Assembly (NCBI GenBank): GCA_003993805.1
Contig: RSEF01000001.1
Span: 62,926,550-62,990,549, forward strand
Length of the DNA: 64,000 nucleotides
DNA from: Himantopus leucocephalus
Taxonomy: Eukaryota > Chordata > Aves > Charadriiformes > Recurvirostridae
Direction: 5' to 3'
Positions within the stretch are counted from its first letter, which is position 1. The number at the start of each line of letters is the position of its first letter. Shown one piece after another: positions 40,101 through 51,605 of this stretch. Both the position numbers and the translations under genes were made by a program. The notes below the pieces were generated by a model. The model ran no database searches. It worked only from the letters and a program-made list of their open reading frames with translations, and was not told the origin of the DNA.

Positions 40101-43100
40101 AGGTGATGAAGGGAATATCAGCAGACACATACAGAGCATGTCTTCTTCCCTCAATCATAGGAAAAGGGCAGGTTAGATGGTCACGACCAGCCAAGGATGT
40201 CTATGAAATGGCCACTGCTCTGGGGTGACCCTGCTGGATTCCAGACGAAAACAATGGGAGAAAGGGGCAAAACGATGTTCTCATGTCTGTTGTCAGTCAA
40301 GGCTGGAAAATCAAGCTCAGCCAGCATGGAGAGTGTCAGAGAACTCACCCCAGTGTTGATTTCAGTTCCTCAAACAATGTCAGATGTGAGACTCCTTCCA
40401 TTGTGCCTATTTCCTTCTAGCTTTTACTTTGCATAGCCCTACAACACATCCAGGAAAGGGGAAGTGGAACCAGTAACTGTGAGATTAATATGAACCTGAA
40501 GTGGCCACACTGTGAAACACAGGGTTTTTAACATACCTATCATTCAAACATCATTGAGCAGATACCTGTCTTTAGGCAGAGAAAGAAGAGAGGTGGAGTA
40601 AAAGAAGAGTAATCACTCAAATTTTAAAAAATCAATTGTAGAATTCAGTTTCCTTTAGGCCCATGACAGACCATGGCCTTCTTGGCGGGATATTCTGCCA
40701 AGGAAATTAAGATGTCTATATGTCCTTGCTTCCAGCCTGCATTATAGTCCTCCTCAGAGCCAGAGTGCATCACAGCTCTCTTCCAGGAATCACCCGAATT
40801 CTTCCCCATGCAAACCAGAATAGGCAGGGGAAGAAGGGTTGTTTTATGACAGATCTTGCCTCAACAAGGAGTGAGGATGTGGCCACTGTATTCACCCAGA
40901 GAGAGAACCTGGAGTTCTCCAATATCCCATAACTTAAAAGAGCTACTGGATTTCAGTTTTGCTCTGGCCTTCATTCTGTTGTGCTCCATCAGTCTCCAGA
41001 GCTGGGAGCGTTCCTTACTAAACTTTTAGGTATTGCACAAATATAACAAAGCTGTGATCTTAGCTCCTGAATTTCAAATTATTATCAGTTTTGTTATTTT
41101 ATTCATGGCTGTCTTTTGGCAGTGTAACTGGCAAGTCTAGACCCATCCTCTCCCCTCCTCCCTCTCCCTGCACCAGACACCTCTCCAGGTCTTTGTGTTA
41201 AAAGGTATTGCTAGATACTTTCTGAAGAAATCCAGCTGGGAAAATGTCTCTAGTTCTAGGTACTCTTTCACCTAAACTCATCCTGCTCCCTTGGACAATG
41301 CATACCCCATTGGTTAACAGCTTTGGGATTTAGAGTATGGGTCTGTGTAGTATAGCAGCCTTTTGCTGCCCATAGTGGGTAAAAAATGTAGTATTCCTAT
41401 TCAAGTATCCCGCCTCCTACAGTGCCCATTGCCCATTCTGAAAACTGAAGAGATAAGAACCACATACAAGCAAACCACATGCACGTACATCCATAGCCTG
41501 TTTTGCAAGAGGGGACAAGACACCATGCTGATTTGCAGCAGAGATGGTGAGTCTGGAAGCCTGAGAAGTAGTAGGTAGTTTGGCTCAATCCTTTACGCAA
41601 GGAAATATTGCGCCTATTCCCCAGGCATCTAGGTATCTTCATGTTGTGGGAAAATTGGTGCAAGTCCAATGATTCAGCGCAATAAGCTCTCGCAAATGGG
41701 AGACCACATTCCATGGTGGTGGAGGCAGAAGAGAATAGAAAGCGTATGGCACCATGCGTGGCTGCAGTGTGATACTACTGACTGATTTTGAATCTGTCAC
41801 TTTCAGACATTTTAGGAGTCAGTGGAGAAATGTTTGGGTCTGCTAAAAGAAAAGAAGAAAAGCAAGTTCAACCATGGAAACTTGTGTGGAAGATGCTGCT
41901 ATGATACGTCTCTAAAGAGACAGGATCCTTCATGGACGACTTGTTAGAGGTCCACAAACCAAACAAAAGTTTGATAAACACAGGGGGATGCATCAGGTAA
42001 CTAGGACTGATATGTCATTAGCAGGTGATCAGTAAATAAAAGTAATCATAAATGCTAAGCCAGATCCCTGCCCACATGACTTAGTAAAGTCATTCTCATT
42101 TCCTTAATCCTAAATATGCAATCCCATCTCATCCCTGCTAACGAGATGACCAGCATTTCTCAAATATCTCATTAGGGTAGTCGATGTCTTCTACAGCGGA
42201 GAGTACCACAGGTTGGATGTACGCTGGTAGAAAATATACCAGGGCAGCCCGAAGTTCAGAAACCAAGTTGGATCATGCCAGAGCAAATGTCTCCTGAGCA
42301 AGAGCACTTCTGCCTGGCCTGGACTGTTATGTGAAGACACTCCTTGGTGAAAACAGTTTTGAGAAGGCTAGGCAGACAGGAGGAAGAGCATGGTCCTTAC
42401 CTTAATGTCCTCCAAAAGCTCCTGTCTGTGCTGCCTGATTGTCTCTATTTCAGCCTCTTCAGCCTCACTCAAGTCAGTTGACCCTGGAAGAACAAAGATG
42501 CCTGTGAGAATAGCACTGGGGCCAACGTACCACAGGAAAAGCTGCCTCAGCCTCTCAGGGCCTGTCCTTTCCTACGGTCACGCCACAGCAACTCTGATTT
42601 CTGTGTTTCAGCATTTCTGTTGCCTGCTGCTGCAGCCACTGCACCTCAGCTTTCCCATGCAAAAGGTTCTCAGTCCGGAGCATGAAGCACAGACCGATAT
42701 ACCCTTCCTAGCAGCCAGCCGCTGTGCTGGTAGCCCTCAGATCTAACACTGCAACAACCCACCCCGCCTACTCAAATGATTTTGCTCACCACGAGCACAA
42801 TGAAGAGGTCTTATGAGATGCTCTTTGGTGGTTTTTATGTCAGTCAGCTTTATGTACTGAAAAGCTGTGACCTAAATACTTCATCTACATCCAAACCTCC
42901 CATGAAGAGCCACCGGCTTCATGGATTGATCCACCACAGCTAGAGTCAGAAATGGCTTAAGAGAGAGAATTGAGGTTTTTCAAGTCTGAGGGCAGGATCT
43001 GGGGGGATGACAGCCTTGCTGAAGAAGTCTGTGGGAGGCTGTTGTTCTGTGGACTACAGACAATGCAGAAATAAGAGGAGGCTTCCTTGTAATGTACAGG

Positions 43101-46100
43101 AAGTTAAACAGATACCAGCACAGCCAAGGCAACCACAAAATGATTCACAAAAGACCTACAAGAATTGGGGTGACAGCACTGCTGCTAAATATAATCCAGG
43201 TGAAGCACAACCTCTTCAGCAAGGAGAAAGAGGAGGCTGCAGCCCTAGAGAGGCGAAGCAGATGGTGAGCCCCAGGAAAAAAAAACCAGTGGCTCACACA
43301 AGGCTGAGAGCACTGGAGCTCCTGGGAGGTCACTGCAGAACTTGCAGGCAGGGTCCTTGCTGCACCTAAACACTGCAAGACAAAGGTTCTCCAGGAAGCC
43401 AGGTCAGGTCCCTGGATGCCCTGCTCCACCGTTTCATAAGCCAAAATCCCCTGGGCCTCCTGTCTTCCTGGAAAAAGGGGAAGTGGCACCAGCTGCCTTG
43501 GAAATTCTCTTAGTGTGGATCTCACATGCAAAACAAATTCTATAAATATGAGTGGAGAAAAAAGGGGAAGGACCAGCCAAGACAGACCAAAGGAAAAGGG
43601 GACAAGGGGAGTCATCTCAGAGACCACATGCTTCTTTCCTGTCATGGTCACAACAGCTCAGAGAGACCTGCCTTCCCCAATCCTAATCTTTCCCACATCC
43701 TCCCACCTGGTTGGGTTTCCATGTGCTCAATCTGTCCTATTACTTTTCTTAGGCTGCAGCCTCTCTCCCTTCACTCCTCCCGCTGTTTTCAAGCGTTGCA
43801 TTCCCTGCGGAGAAGCTGCTGAGCCTCTGGGAGGAAAGCACTGGGCAAGGAGCCAGCGTGAAGCCAGGGCTGGGAAGGACCCACGTCCCCTCCCGGCTCT
43901 GCAAGCAGCTCTCCTGAAGAGCTGAAAGAAGCTGACTGATTGCTCAAGCTGGTCAAGAGGGGAGGAAAACCTGTGGCATCCAGCAGCTCACAGCAGCCAA
44001 ATCTGTATGTGAGGGAAAACAAACAAACAAACAAGCAAGCAAAAAAGCAAGCAAGCAAAACCCAACCAAACAGAAAGAAACAACAAAAAAACCCCCATGC
44101 AGTGGCTTTGCTGCTTGTTAAGCGGGTTGCTGACTTCCCCTTGAATGTCAGCCCCGCGCCTGTGAGCTGTGCCTGGGTCTTTCAGCTTACTTTATGTCTC
44201 TTGTTTTTCTGGCGTCTGCAGGAGATGAGGCCAGCCTCTCAGGCTCCCCAGCTTTATCTCCTTCACCCCTCCGGGGGCTGGTAATTGTGGAATCACTGGG
44301 GTGATTCCTTGACAAATTACCACTAACGCCCTTTGTCCTGTATTTCTTTCGGCAAAAGCACCATAGCAGGACATACCTGAGGAACCCCCCCCTTCCCCCA
44401 CCTCACCAGCAAAGGCTGTAGTGTGGCTGGTTGCTTTGCTTCGGTTGTTCTGTGTCTACTGAAGCGACCTAAAGCATCTCAAAGCGACGTGAGGCTCCCA
44501 GAGGACACCATCTCACCCCCACAACCCCCACTGAGACTGTAAATAACTCAGTCCCCCTTCCTCCTGAATATCCAAAAGCCCCAACTCCCAAGTGATCTAC
44601 CTGTCCAGTTTGTCAGAATGAGAAAAGTGTGGGAAGGGCTGTGTGTGTGGGGAGGGCAGGGGAGAAAAAAGCATAAGAGTCATGGAGAAGGGGAGGGAAT
44701 CAAGGGATAAAAAAACAGGAGAGCAACATAGCAGGGAAAAAAATGGATGGATAAAACCTTCAGAGCAATTTAGATTGATCTGCAGAGAGGATCCTTGTAA
44801 GGTTTCCTGTTTCCTAAACAACTTAAGTCCCTGATTGCCTTGGAAAATAACTCTGAGGTCAGTGTCCGCACGTTACTCTGCCTTCCTAACAGAAAGCCTA
44901 ATGCTCTGCTCAATGCTATTTTGAGGTTGTCTGTCAATGTTATTGCACACATTGGGGTCTACAGTTAAGGGAAGTGAACACAAAAGGCTTGTTCGGGTAA
45001 CCGTCCACAGAAAGGCAGCAAAACAGCAGGGACAGCTGGGTGAGCAGCAGATGAGCCAGTGAGAGCAGGCTGCTTTGCCTTTTCTTCCCTCTCCATGTTA
45101 AGAACGAGCTGAGCCGGCAGGAAAGGGACAATCCGAGTGAAGCACTGCCAGGCTTGCAATGGCAGAGGGAATTCACCCCTGCACCAGGGGACTGACGAAC
45201 GGCTTCAGCCTCGGCAAAGTGCTCAGTACCGCCAAGTTCCACTTCCCTCTAGGGCTAAGTCAGGACACAGATGAAGCATAGCCCTGGTCAGGCTTCTCTG
45301 CACAGGGGGAAATTTCACCCCGATGAAGAACACGCCATGAAAACACCCGCAGGTTTCAGGGGGATGCTGTCAGCCACACCAATGCTGAAGTCTTCCAGTT
45401 CAGACACAAGACAGGAAAAGCTGGCTAGCATCCTCTCCAGACAGGACATGAAGTTGCTGCTTGGAATTTATTTTCCGAGAGCAAATGTTGAAAGGAAAGC
45501 ACAGCATCATCACATCTGTGGGTCTTACACCTGCTCTTGAGGTTTTTTCCCCACTCTCGGGGCAGACCCAGATAGAAAGACCTGTCAGTTCTTCATGAAT
45601 TGCCCAGGCTTGTATTTTTAGTGCTGTCACTCAAAACAGAACACAGACTTCAATCCAGATGTGATGACTTACGCCCTCAGCCTCCCTATTTGGAGGGCAG
45701 GTCAGAGTTACCCAAAAGTCTGGGTACTCAGCTGGCCAGCAAAGAGTACTGTATTTGCGGGTCTCATTTCCCATTGCAAAGGGCTGTGCAGAGCCATCCA
45801 GGTGCTAAGTGAGGCTTTCAACCCCAAGCAAAACTATATGAATAGGAAGATAGCTTTTGGAGCACAGGGATAAGCGGGAAGAGACTACCCAGGAGAGCTG
45901 GAAGGATGGACTGCAGAAACAGCAGCGCAAGGTTATGAAGAATGACTGTGTCTGTAGCACTGTTACAGACCATCCACCTGCTACCCACCCACAGTATAAC
46001 AGCAGAGGTTGAGCTGGCCCATTTGCAAGGCAATTTAGGTCTCTGACTGTGGCTGCTAAAGGGTTTGGGCACCTCCATCCATGGCAACACACAAGCAGAG

Positions 46101-48425
46101 AAGCCTGATGGGCACCTTCTGCCTGGATGAGTCTGCCTGGTGGAAGAATTTCACCCAAAATTCCTTTTCTTTTTTGATACAGCTGCTATGTCATCTCCAG
46201 CACACAGCACCACCTCCCCAGTCAGGTACCAGGCTGGTACCAGGTAGATAATAATAATAAGCCTAAGAGCTCCTCAGTTCCCTCCAGCCCAATCTGTCTC
46301 CCTCCTGCAGCCACCCCACAGTTCTCTTCCAGCTTGTGTCACACGAAATTCAACATGGACCTCACACAGGTTTAATTTGCACATTACAGCTGTGGGGGAA
46401 AAGGTGTGAAGAAGAATTTATGTTGTCTCCTGGCCCCCTTATCCCACATGACAACTTACAGCAATCACGATAGCTTCCGGATAGTTTTGCCTATGGCTTT
46501 CACCCCACACATCCTAGCACATGATACCACGGTACCAGCCTGCTCTCACGTTTCACACGCTCAGCTCAAGGATTTGGTATATTTGCTCTGTGGCCTCACC
46601 CAGACAATCGCCAGAGTGTCCTGAAGGAAGCTGGAAGAGGACCTCCACTGCAGGGAGAGTAGCCTCCCCACAGACATAGGTTTCAGCTGCATGCAGCTGT
46701 GGCAGACGGGTACCCAAGAGGACCATTGCATCTCCAGGTAGGAGTGACTCCAGGAAAAGGTGCATGTGGACCTCTTACCTTGAGGAAAATCATGCCACAA
46801 CCAAGCAACTTTAAATACATTCAGTGCTCTAAGGCTTGCTGGAAAACTGCATCTGGCAGCAGCTTTGGCTCCCAAGGTAGAGCAGCATCAAACAGACCCA
46901 CTTTCCCACCCAGCTGTGAAGTGACAGGCTGGGACTGAGCAAAGACATCAGTCAGAACCAGCACATATCTTCAGGCCTTGCCTGTCTCCAGGCTCTGCCT
47001 CTAGCCAGAGCTGAGCCAACCCACGTTGCCCCTGAGCAGGATCTCATTGTGCTATTGCAGTGTGTAACTTTTAAGACATAATTAACAGAGCGACACATAA
47101 CTTGAGCGAATGACTGTGTCAGACCATCAGCTCAGAAAGCCTCAGTTTCTGTGGAAAGCACACCCCAAAGTAGCAGCAAAACATGAGGTACCCCCCCCGC
47201 CCCCTCCTGCCCAGCTTGTCCTGCAGAATCTTTGTCCCCAGTTGCTTTCAGGTGATGAGGGCTGGGTGATCTGAAGAGACCCACCTTCACCAACATTCAT
47301 AGGCAGATGCTGGTAAGACCTCAGCTCCCATAGGTCCCACCAATTTCCCTGGCAAACAAGGCTGGTATGCGGTTTGAGCGTGCCCTTTCCTTGGCTACCC
47401 ACCTGGGAGCTGAAAAGTGCGGAACAGTTGTGGAAACTGGGCCCTGCTTTTTCCCTTCACTCTGTGTTTTGTGTCCTATACGCAAAAGCCTGTGAGGACA
47501 GAGAATCACACACAGTGGGGCCTTTGCAAGATGATCCCTTTTCTTCCTGGCCCTTGTTCAGTCCATTCCTGTTCAGCTCTCCCTAGCTGCTGCCTCTGCG
47601 CAGAGGCACACTCAGACCTTCCTCAGCCAGCGGCTAGAAATGATCAGTCTGGCAGTATGTCTTTCCTTGCTGAATCCCAACCACTTTATCCGCCACCTGC
47701 CAAAGTAGGAAATAAAACCTGAGATCTCTCTCGGTTCCTCAGATGTGGCTTATCTCCCCCCACCCACATCTGCCTTTTGAGATTATTTCAGGACCAGGCA
47801 GGCCCACCTGCAGGTCACTTGGAGTTGGTAGAACCCTAATACAGCCATTTACCTTTAACGTGGACATAAGCAAGAGAAGCCCCAGTACCAAAAGCCTTGC
47901 AAGCATGTTGCACTGGGATACCCAACTGCATGACAGGCTCTGCAAAGGCAAACCAGCTCCTGGTGGCTGTGGGGAAACACCACTGAGGAGCTTGCACACC
48001 ACGCCAGAGTTGCATGAAGAGAAGCCAAAGCTTATAGGAGCCCGTCCCAAGTGTCACATGTACCCCTGATACCCCTGAGTCAGTTCCCAGCTCAGCTCAG
48101 GATCACCAGCACAAAGGGTCACAGCAGTAGACACTCTCAGCACAAAGGCCATTCAAATCAGTGGGAAAATTTCTCCTGATGTGAAAGGAGTTTGCTTAGG
48201 GGAGAGCAAGTAAAAAGAAAACCATGCCTAATGCTGAAGGCTAACAAGCAATTAACTGCACCACCAAGGATCTTCCACTATCTCATTCCTCCAGCCACCA
48301 GCCGCAGCATCCACTCTAGCTGCTGGGATTTCATGGTGTGCTCTGCCCCGTCAAACTGAGCCCACAGCCCTCACAGAAAACAAGGCAAAAGATGGTCAAG
48401 GCTTACCAGCAGGACAAAAGTCCAT
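31101..48425 (-). CDS. CYTH4: Cytohesin-4, ARF guanine-nucleotide exchange factor (complete, 13 coding exons)
   Basis: Exons, in transcription order: 48425-48407, 42483-42401, 40073-39973, 39718-39652, 37314-37196, 36810-36730, 36061-35949, 35375-35227, 33547-33436, 32999-32923, 32547-32476, 31656-31502, 31173-31101. They join without a frame break into 1221 nt (406 residues plus TGA). Visible in the product: N-terminal coiled coil (about 14-60); Sec7 domain (about 75-263) with the motif [15 protein letters not shown] and catalytic Glu168; PH domain (about 272-390) starting [19 protein letters not shown]; basic tail [10 protein letters not shown]. Family knowledge: cytohesins load GTP on ARF1/ARF6 at the plasma membrane after the PH domain binds phosphoinositides. 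CYTH4 rather than CYTH1-3 is chosen for the MDFCPAG start (human MDLCHPE), the diglycine PH loop, the [16 protein letters not shown] end, and adjacency to RAC2. Human CYTH4 has 394 residues. Intron 3 uses a GC donor. Confidence 0.97.
31502..31656 (-). CDS. CYTH4: CYTH4 coding exon 12 (residues 332-382, PH)
   Basis: Acceptor CTGACAG and donor GTGAGG. It encodes [20 protein letters not shown] then [20 protein letters not shown] and [11 protein letters not shown]. The [15 protein letters not shown] and DEWIEAI blocks are the conserved end of the cytohesin PH domain. Confidence 0.97.
32230..32254. repeat. (AC)n microsatellite in CYTH4 intron 11
   Basis: About 12 uninterrupted AC units between CYTH4 coding exons 12 and 11. 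Confidence 0.9.
32476..32547 (-). CDS. CYTH4: CYTH4 coding exon 11 (residues 308-331, PH)
   Basis: Acceptor CTCAG and donor GTAAGT. It encodes [20 protein letters not shown] then PKKP. Human CYTH4 has [20 protein letters not shown] and PKKP. It has 72 nt, in phase 0 at both ends. Confidence 0.97.
32923..32999 (-). CDS. CYTH4: CYTH4 coding exon 10 (residues 282-307, PH lipid-binding loop)
   Basis: Acceptor CTTTAG and donor GTAAAG. It encodes [20 protein letters not shown] then YFEYTT. The basic cluster K286, K289, R290, R291 lies in the phosphoinositide pocket. The junction yields two glycines (LKLGGR), the form that in cytohesins is selective for PI(3,4,5)P3. No 3-base GAG micro-exon is needed. 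Confidence 0.97.
33168..33185. repeat. (AC)n microsatellite in CYTH4 intron 9
   Basis: AC units interrupted by one G, between coding exons 10 and 9. Confidence 0.8.
33436..33547 (-). CDS. CYTH4: CYTH4 coding exon 9 (residues 245-281, Sec7-PH linker)
   Basis: Acceptor GGGGCAG and donor GTAAGG. It encodes [20 protein letters not shown] then [17 protein letters not shown]. The linker and the first PH strand are almost identical to mammalian cytohesins. In family members the linker takes part in autoinhibition of Sec7. It ends in phase 1, exactly before the PH glycine loop. Confidence 0.97.
35227..35375 (-). CDS. CYTH4: CYTH4 coding exon 8 (residues 195-244, Sec7 hydrophobic groove)
   Basis: Acceptor TTGCCAG and donor GTAAGA. 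It encodes [20 protein letters not shown] then [11 protein letters not shown] and ends [10 protein letters not shown]. The [15 protein letters not shown] motif is the conserved Sec7 motif 2 that contacts ARF switch regions. It has 149 nt and ends on a codon boundary. Confidence 0.97.
35949..36061 (-). CDS. CYTH4: CYTH4 coding exon 7 (residues 157-194, Sec7 catalytic glutamate)
   Basis: It encodes [20 protein letters not shown] followed by [17 protein letters not shown]. Glu168 in LPGEAQ corresponds to the glutamic finger of Sec7 exchange factors, which displaces GDP/Mg from ARF. The acceptor is TCCTGATAG; a good branch-point-like CTGACTAAC lies about 25 bases upstream. The donor is GTAGTT, weaker than the other introns. 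Confidence 0.97.
36730..36810 (-). CDS. CYTH4: CYTH4 coding exon 6 (residues 130-157, Sec7)
   Basis: Acceptor CTCCCAG and donor GTGAGT. It encodes [20 protein letters not shown] then NLVQALR, matching human DPINLQVLQAFVDCHEFANL and NLVQALR. It has 81 nt, with phase 2 at both ends. Confidence 0.97.
37196..37314 (-). CDS. CYTH4: CYTH4 coding exon 5 (residues 91-130, Sec7)
   Basis: Acceptor CTTCCCCAG and donor GTGAGC. It encodes [20 protein letters not shown] then [19 protein letters not shown], with the near-invariant [11 protein letters not shown] block of the Sec7 fold. It is separated from exon 4 by a 2.3 kb intron that is AT-rich. Confidence 0.97.
37540..38580. other. AT-rich block in CYTH4 intron 4
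   Basis: About 1 kb clearly richer in A/T than the rest of the gene, with many TTTT/AAAA runs (for example near 37687, 37713 and 37732). It may be an old, unclassified repeat. No coding sequence is seen. Confidence 0.5.
39652..39718 (-). CDS. CYTH4: CYTH4 coding exon 4 (residues 68-90, start of Sec7)
   Basis: Acceptor GTTTGCAG and donor GTAGGA. The translation [18 protein letters not shown] then MDPAK contains the GRKKFNMDP block found in all cytohesins at the entry to Sec7. It has 67 nt, entering in phase 2 and leaving on a codon boundary. Confidence 0.96.
39973..40073 (-). CDS. CYTH4: CYTH4 coding exon 3 (residues 35-67, coiled coil; GC splice donor)
   Basis: It starts after TTTGCAG with [20 protein letters not shown], matching human KLKDEIADVFAQIDCFESAE. 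It ends ...GAG CAG AAC AG followed by GCAAGT, so the intron starts with GC. Phase 2 joins with C of exon 4 to give Ser68. Using the nearby GT (3 nt further on) would put a TAA in the next exon within eight codons. The 3' half ([13 protein letters not shown]) is longer than and unlike the human linker. Confidence 0.94.
42401..42483 (-). CDS. CYTH4: CYTH4 coding exon 2 (residues 7-34, coiled coil start)
   Basis: Acceptor CTTCCAG and donor GTAAGG. The translation [20 protein letters not shown] then ELLEDIK aligns with human ELSSGETEELQRIKWHRKQL then LEDIQ. It begins the amphipathic coiled coil that in cytohesins mediates homodimerisation and partner binding. The exon has 83 nt and ends on a codon boundary. 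Confidence 0.95.
44016..44095. repeat. (AAAC)n / (AAGC)n tetranucleotide repeat in CYTH4 intron 1
   Basis: AAACAAACAAACAAAC changes into AAGCAAGCAAAAAAGCAAGC and then an A/C-rich low-complexity end. Confidence 0.85.
48407..48425 (-). CDS. CYTH4: CYTH4 coding exon 1 (residues 1-6 plus 1 nt)
   Basis: Reads ATG GAC TTT TGT CCT GCT G followed by the donor GTAAGC. The product start MDFCPA matches the human CYTH4 start MDLCHPEPA. Phase 1 fits the acceptor of exon 2, giving Gly7. With only 19 coding bases, this exon would be missed by length-based gene finders. Its support is donor, phase and N-terminal similarity. Confidence 0.88.
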
Positions 48426-48720
48426 CCTGAAGAGCACAATATATATTCAACAAAAGTGTTGTTCCTCCTTGCCTTCTGCTTGTTCAGATTCTTCACAGAA
48501 CTGAAACAACTTGGAGCCAGTGACCAAGATCGTAGCAGCATTAGGGGGGCGGGTTGCCCTGTGACTCCTCCCTTCCTCTCCTCGTCCCTCCAACCTCATC
48601 TCATGAACTTGCATCGGTGAAGGAAACTGTATGTACATGCTGCTATGAGCTAATGGGGGCTCCTTGGCTACTTCTGGAATGCAAATCCACAAATGCATTT
48701 CCATCCCAGCAGCTTTTTGG
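48426..48720 (-). promoter_or_regulatory. Likely CYTH4 promoter / 5' UTR region
   Basis: This lies directly upstream of the CYTH4 ATG. On the gene's sense strand it has AGAGGAAG, a PU.1-type box (plus positions 48572-48579), and AAGGAGGAAC nearer the ATG. A GC box (GGGGGGCGGG, 48544-48553 on plus) and a TATA-like AATATATATT palindrome near 48440 are also present. The TATA-like motif is only about 15-25 bases from the ATG, so it is probably not the functional TATA box. The start site was not determined; an upstream non-coding exon is possible. Confidence 0.4.
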
Positions 48721-49037
48721 GGAATCTCTGAGCAGACATCTCTGTTTGAGGGGGCTGAAATGAGCAGTTAGAGGCTGATAGTACTTTGGGTTTTTGTCTG
48801 AGATACTCCAAGGAGAGAAGGGAGAAAAAAGGAAGTTCTTTATTCAGAAAACCCATCTGATTTGGGAAGTGGTTTCATTTTAAAGGAAAGATTCTTCCTG
48901 TGTTAATTCTGCAGGAAATGGTGGGGGAATGAATGTTCCAAAATGGGAGGATGGTAGATGAAGGGGAGAAGAGAGTCTTTTTCTTCTTTTCCCTCCCTCA
49001 CTGCCCACTAAGTGACTTGTACTCTAAGTCTTGCTGC

Positions 49038-49053
49038 TTTTTTTTTTTTTTTT
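49038..49053. repeat. T16 homopolymer
   Basis: Sixteen T between CTGC and CCAC. Confidence 0.9.
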
Positions 49054-51567
49054 CCACTAACAGACTGTTTTTTTGGGAAGCCTTGTAACTAAGGATGGAG
49101 TGAACTGAGGAGGAATGAAATTCTCTCTTGGGTTTAGTGATATTCCTGCTGGCAGAAGAGCTGGCATTAGCAGGACAGTTTTTAAGGCATTTGTGCTGCT
49201 GTGTTCACCTGCGAGGCAGAGAGGTGCTCTTTTTCCTCCATCCCCTCCACACAGCCCCAGAAGGCTGTACGCTTCCCCTTGACTTGTATTTGGTTGCCAT
49301 GTGATTTACGTGGTAGATCTCTGATGCAGGCAATGTGGAAAAAAAGAAGTGCGCAGGAGAGCACCATGTCAGAGCCAGAAGAACTGGTGACTATGAGTAA
49401 ACAGGTCAAGATAAAATTCAAATCAGGTGTGATGCCCAAACAGGGCTCTTGCCTCCTGTAGCAGGACTGAAGGTGTAGAGGGATGGCTCCTTTCCATGCA
49501 TGAACGCTTACCTCTGAAGAACTCTACATCCTTAGCCTCCTGACCTGTTGCTGTACTCACAGCAGGCCTTGAGCAGGACAGCAAAACAGGTACAGACTTC
49601 TACCTACCATCTTTCCATGAGACAGCAAGGTCGAGTTTGCAAGAGCATTGCATGTGTAGAAAAATAAGAAAGGACCCTCTGACTTGCTATGCAGTGGGAG
49701 CTAGCATCTGTGTTTGATTGCCGCCATTTAGAATAGGCTCCTGTGAGCCTGAAGGTCTTTGACTCACTAGGAAAGGAAGAGCTATTACCTTCCCACATTC
49801 CCATTAACCAAGTCTGGTCTGAGATCCTCTGGAGAGGATAACTGGCCCTTTAAAAGGCTTGATGCGAAAGGTAGGACCTGCCTGAACACTCTGGCTAAGG
49901 TCCATTGCTCTAGGGCCATTCACCATCACAAAGAAAAACACAGATTGCCCTCCCTTCCTCTCAGTCTCTTGCATTTGCTCTAACCTATGGTTATACTATA
50001 GGTTCAGTGCTGTTATTGGAGAGGACAAGCGCTCCAATGAACCTCCACTGAAGAGAGGGAGATATCCCAACCTTAAAGATGTCAAGGGGTGGCAGAAATC
50101 CAGAATGAATCCACACAGGCAGCTGTAGGCAGGGTCACAAATAACCTATGATCTTCAGGAAGAGTCAGTGGCAAATATTTAGCACTCACTTTCCATGGTT
50201 AGTGTCAATATTTTCAAAGCAGCAGCTAGGAGTTATTTGGGACAGATAAAAGGAAGGAGAAGAGAGTGAGCTTTATTAATGCAAACAGATTTCAAACTAT
50301 TACACCCATGTCTGACTTGACCTTCATTACACCCAATGTTCATGCTTAAAATTTATCAGAGGCCTGCCTTTGGGTCACAAATTGCCAAGACCCCACCCCT
50401 TGTAAATTCAATTTCTATCTTGAAATTCTGGGCCGCATCAGAGGAGAATTCATTGTCCACAGCCCACCCCAGTGTCCCAATTCCTGCACTGGGGCTGGGT
50501 CCAGCCTATCACCTCCTGTCCTTCCATCGTTGTTTTCCACAAAAAAATGTGTTTCAGCAGTATTGCAGCTGACACCAAGCAGGCGCGCCAACCTAAAGCA
50601 CTTCTTTGAAAGACCTGATCTTGCCTGCCCCGAAGGTAGGTGACATATATAGGCAGCTTGATCAGGGCTGTTCTTATACATGTGTCTGTGGGCTGGTGAA
50701 ACCACAAGCACCCTGCAAACACCAAAAAGGATGCCTCTGTGCACTACAGAAGTACTCTCGGCCACTTCAGCAGAGAGCACTGCAAAACCTGTACCTGTGT
50801 CTCTAATCCCTATTTGCTTCATCTCTTAACTCCTTGATGCTTCCTTCTTCTCACAGCTTTTCCTGTCTGTCTGTTGGAATCCCTGACTGCCCTGTTTTGA
50901 GACCTTACATACTAATTCATTTCAATGATCGCCTCCACTACTTGCATTCTCCTGGTTCTGGTAGCCTTGCTTTTAGCAGTGGTTGGCCTTGATGCACTTT
51001 AAATGCTTTCAGTTATTTCAGCCAGAGGAGTCTGAATGGGAAATCCACCGTTAAAAAAACGCATAAACCCATTTAATGTAAACATGAAACACCTGTGAGA
51101 TGTTTTCTTATGCGGGTGCACAAGAAGTGAGGCAGGATCATATAACTAAAGTAAGCCTAGAGCATCTCCCATTCTTTACGAATTTTAGGGTAAGTATATC
51201 TCCCTCTCCATGTCTGTAGTCCACCACTAATTCACATGGCGCACAAACTAGTTTGGTTCCAGGCTTACCCTGGAGCAAAACAACCGCTCCCTGTCTTGAG
51301 GAAACCTAGACCTAGATGAGAGGTCAGTTTGCTTGAACATCCCAGACAGACAACACGGATCTGTAGTGAACTCAGGTGGATACTAACATTACCCCAGCCA
51401 GCAATGCCTCTGAAAATGCCCTTAAGGTAAGTAACACATGTTCTGTGGTCGTGGCATGAAAATGCCACGAAAGGGCTACAAAGCAACCCTCTCATTATTT
51501 CAAGTGAAAAAGGTGGGGGGGGAAGCAAAGGAAAAAGCAAAGACAGAGATCACGAGGGAGAACAAGT

Positions 51568-51605
51568 GGAAAGAAGAAAGGAAGAAAGGAGAGGAAGAAA
51601 GGAGA
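51568..51605. repeat. 38-base homopurine run (GGAAAG/GAAGAAAG type)
   Basis: Uninterrupted A/G on plus, in a longer purine-rich stretch to about 51670. Confidence 0.85.

Noticed and set aside
43145..43651. 168-codon open frame on minus in CYTH4 intron 1
   Set aside because: It lies inside the intron in the same strand but matches no cytohesin segment, and the CYTH4 exons join without it.
48437..48449. TATA-like AATATATATT as the CYTH4 TATA box
   Set aside because: It is only 12-25 bases from the start codon, too close for a usual TATA box unless the 5' UTR is nearly absent.
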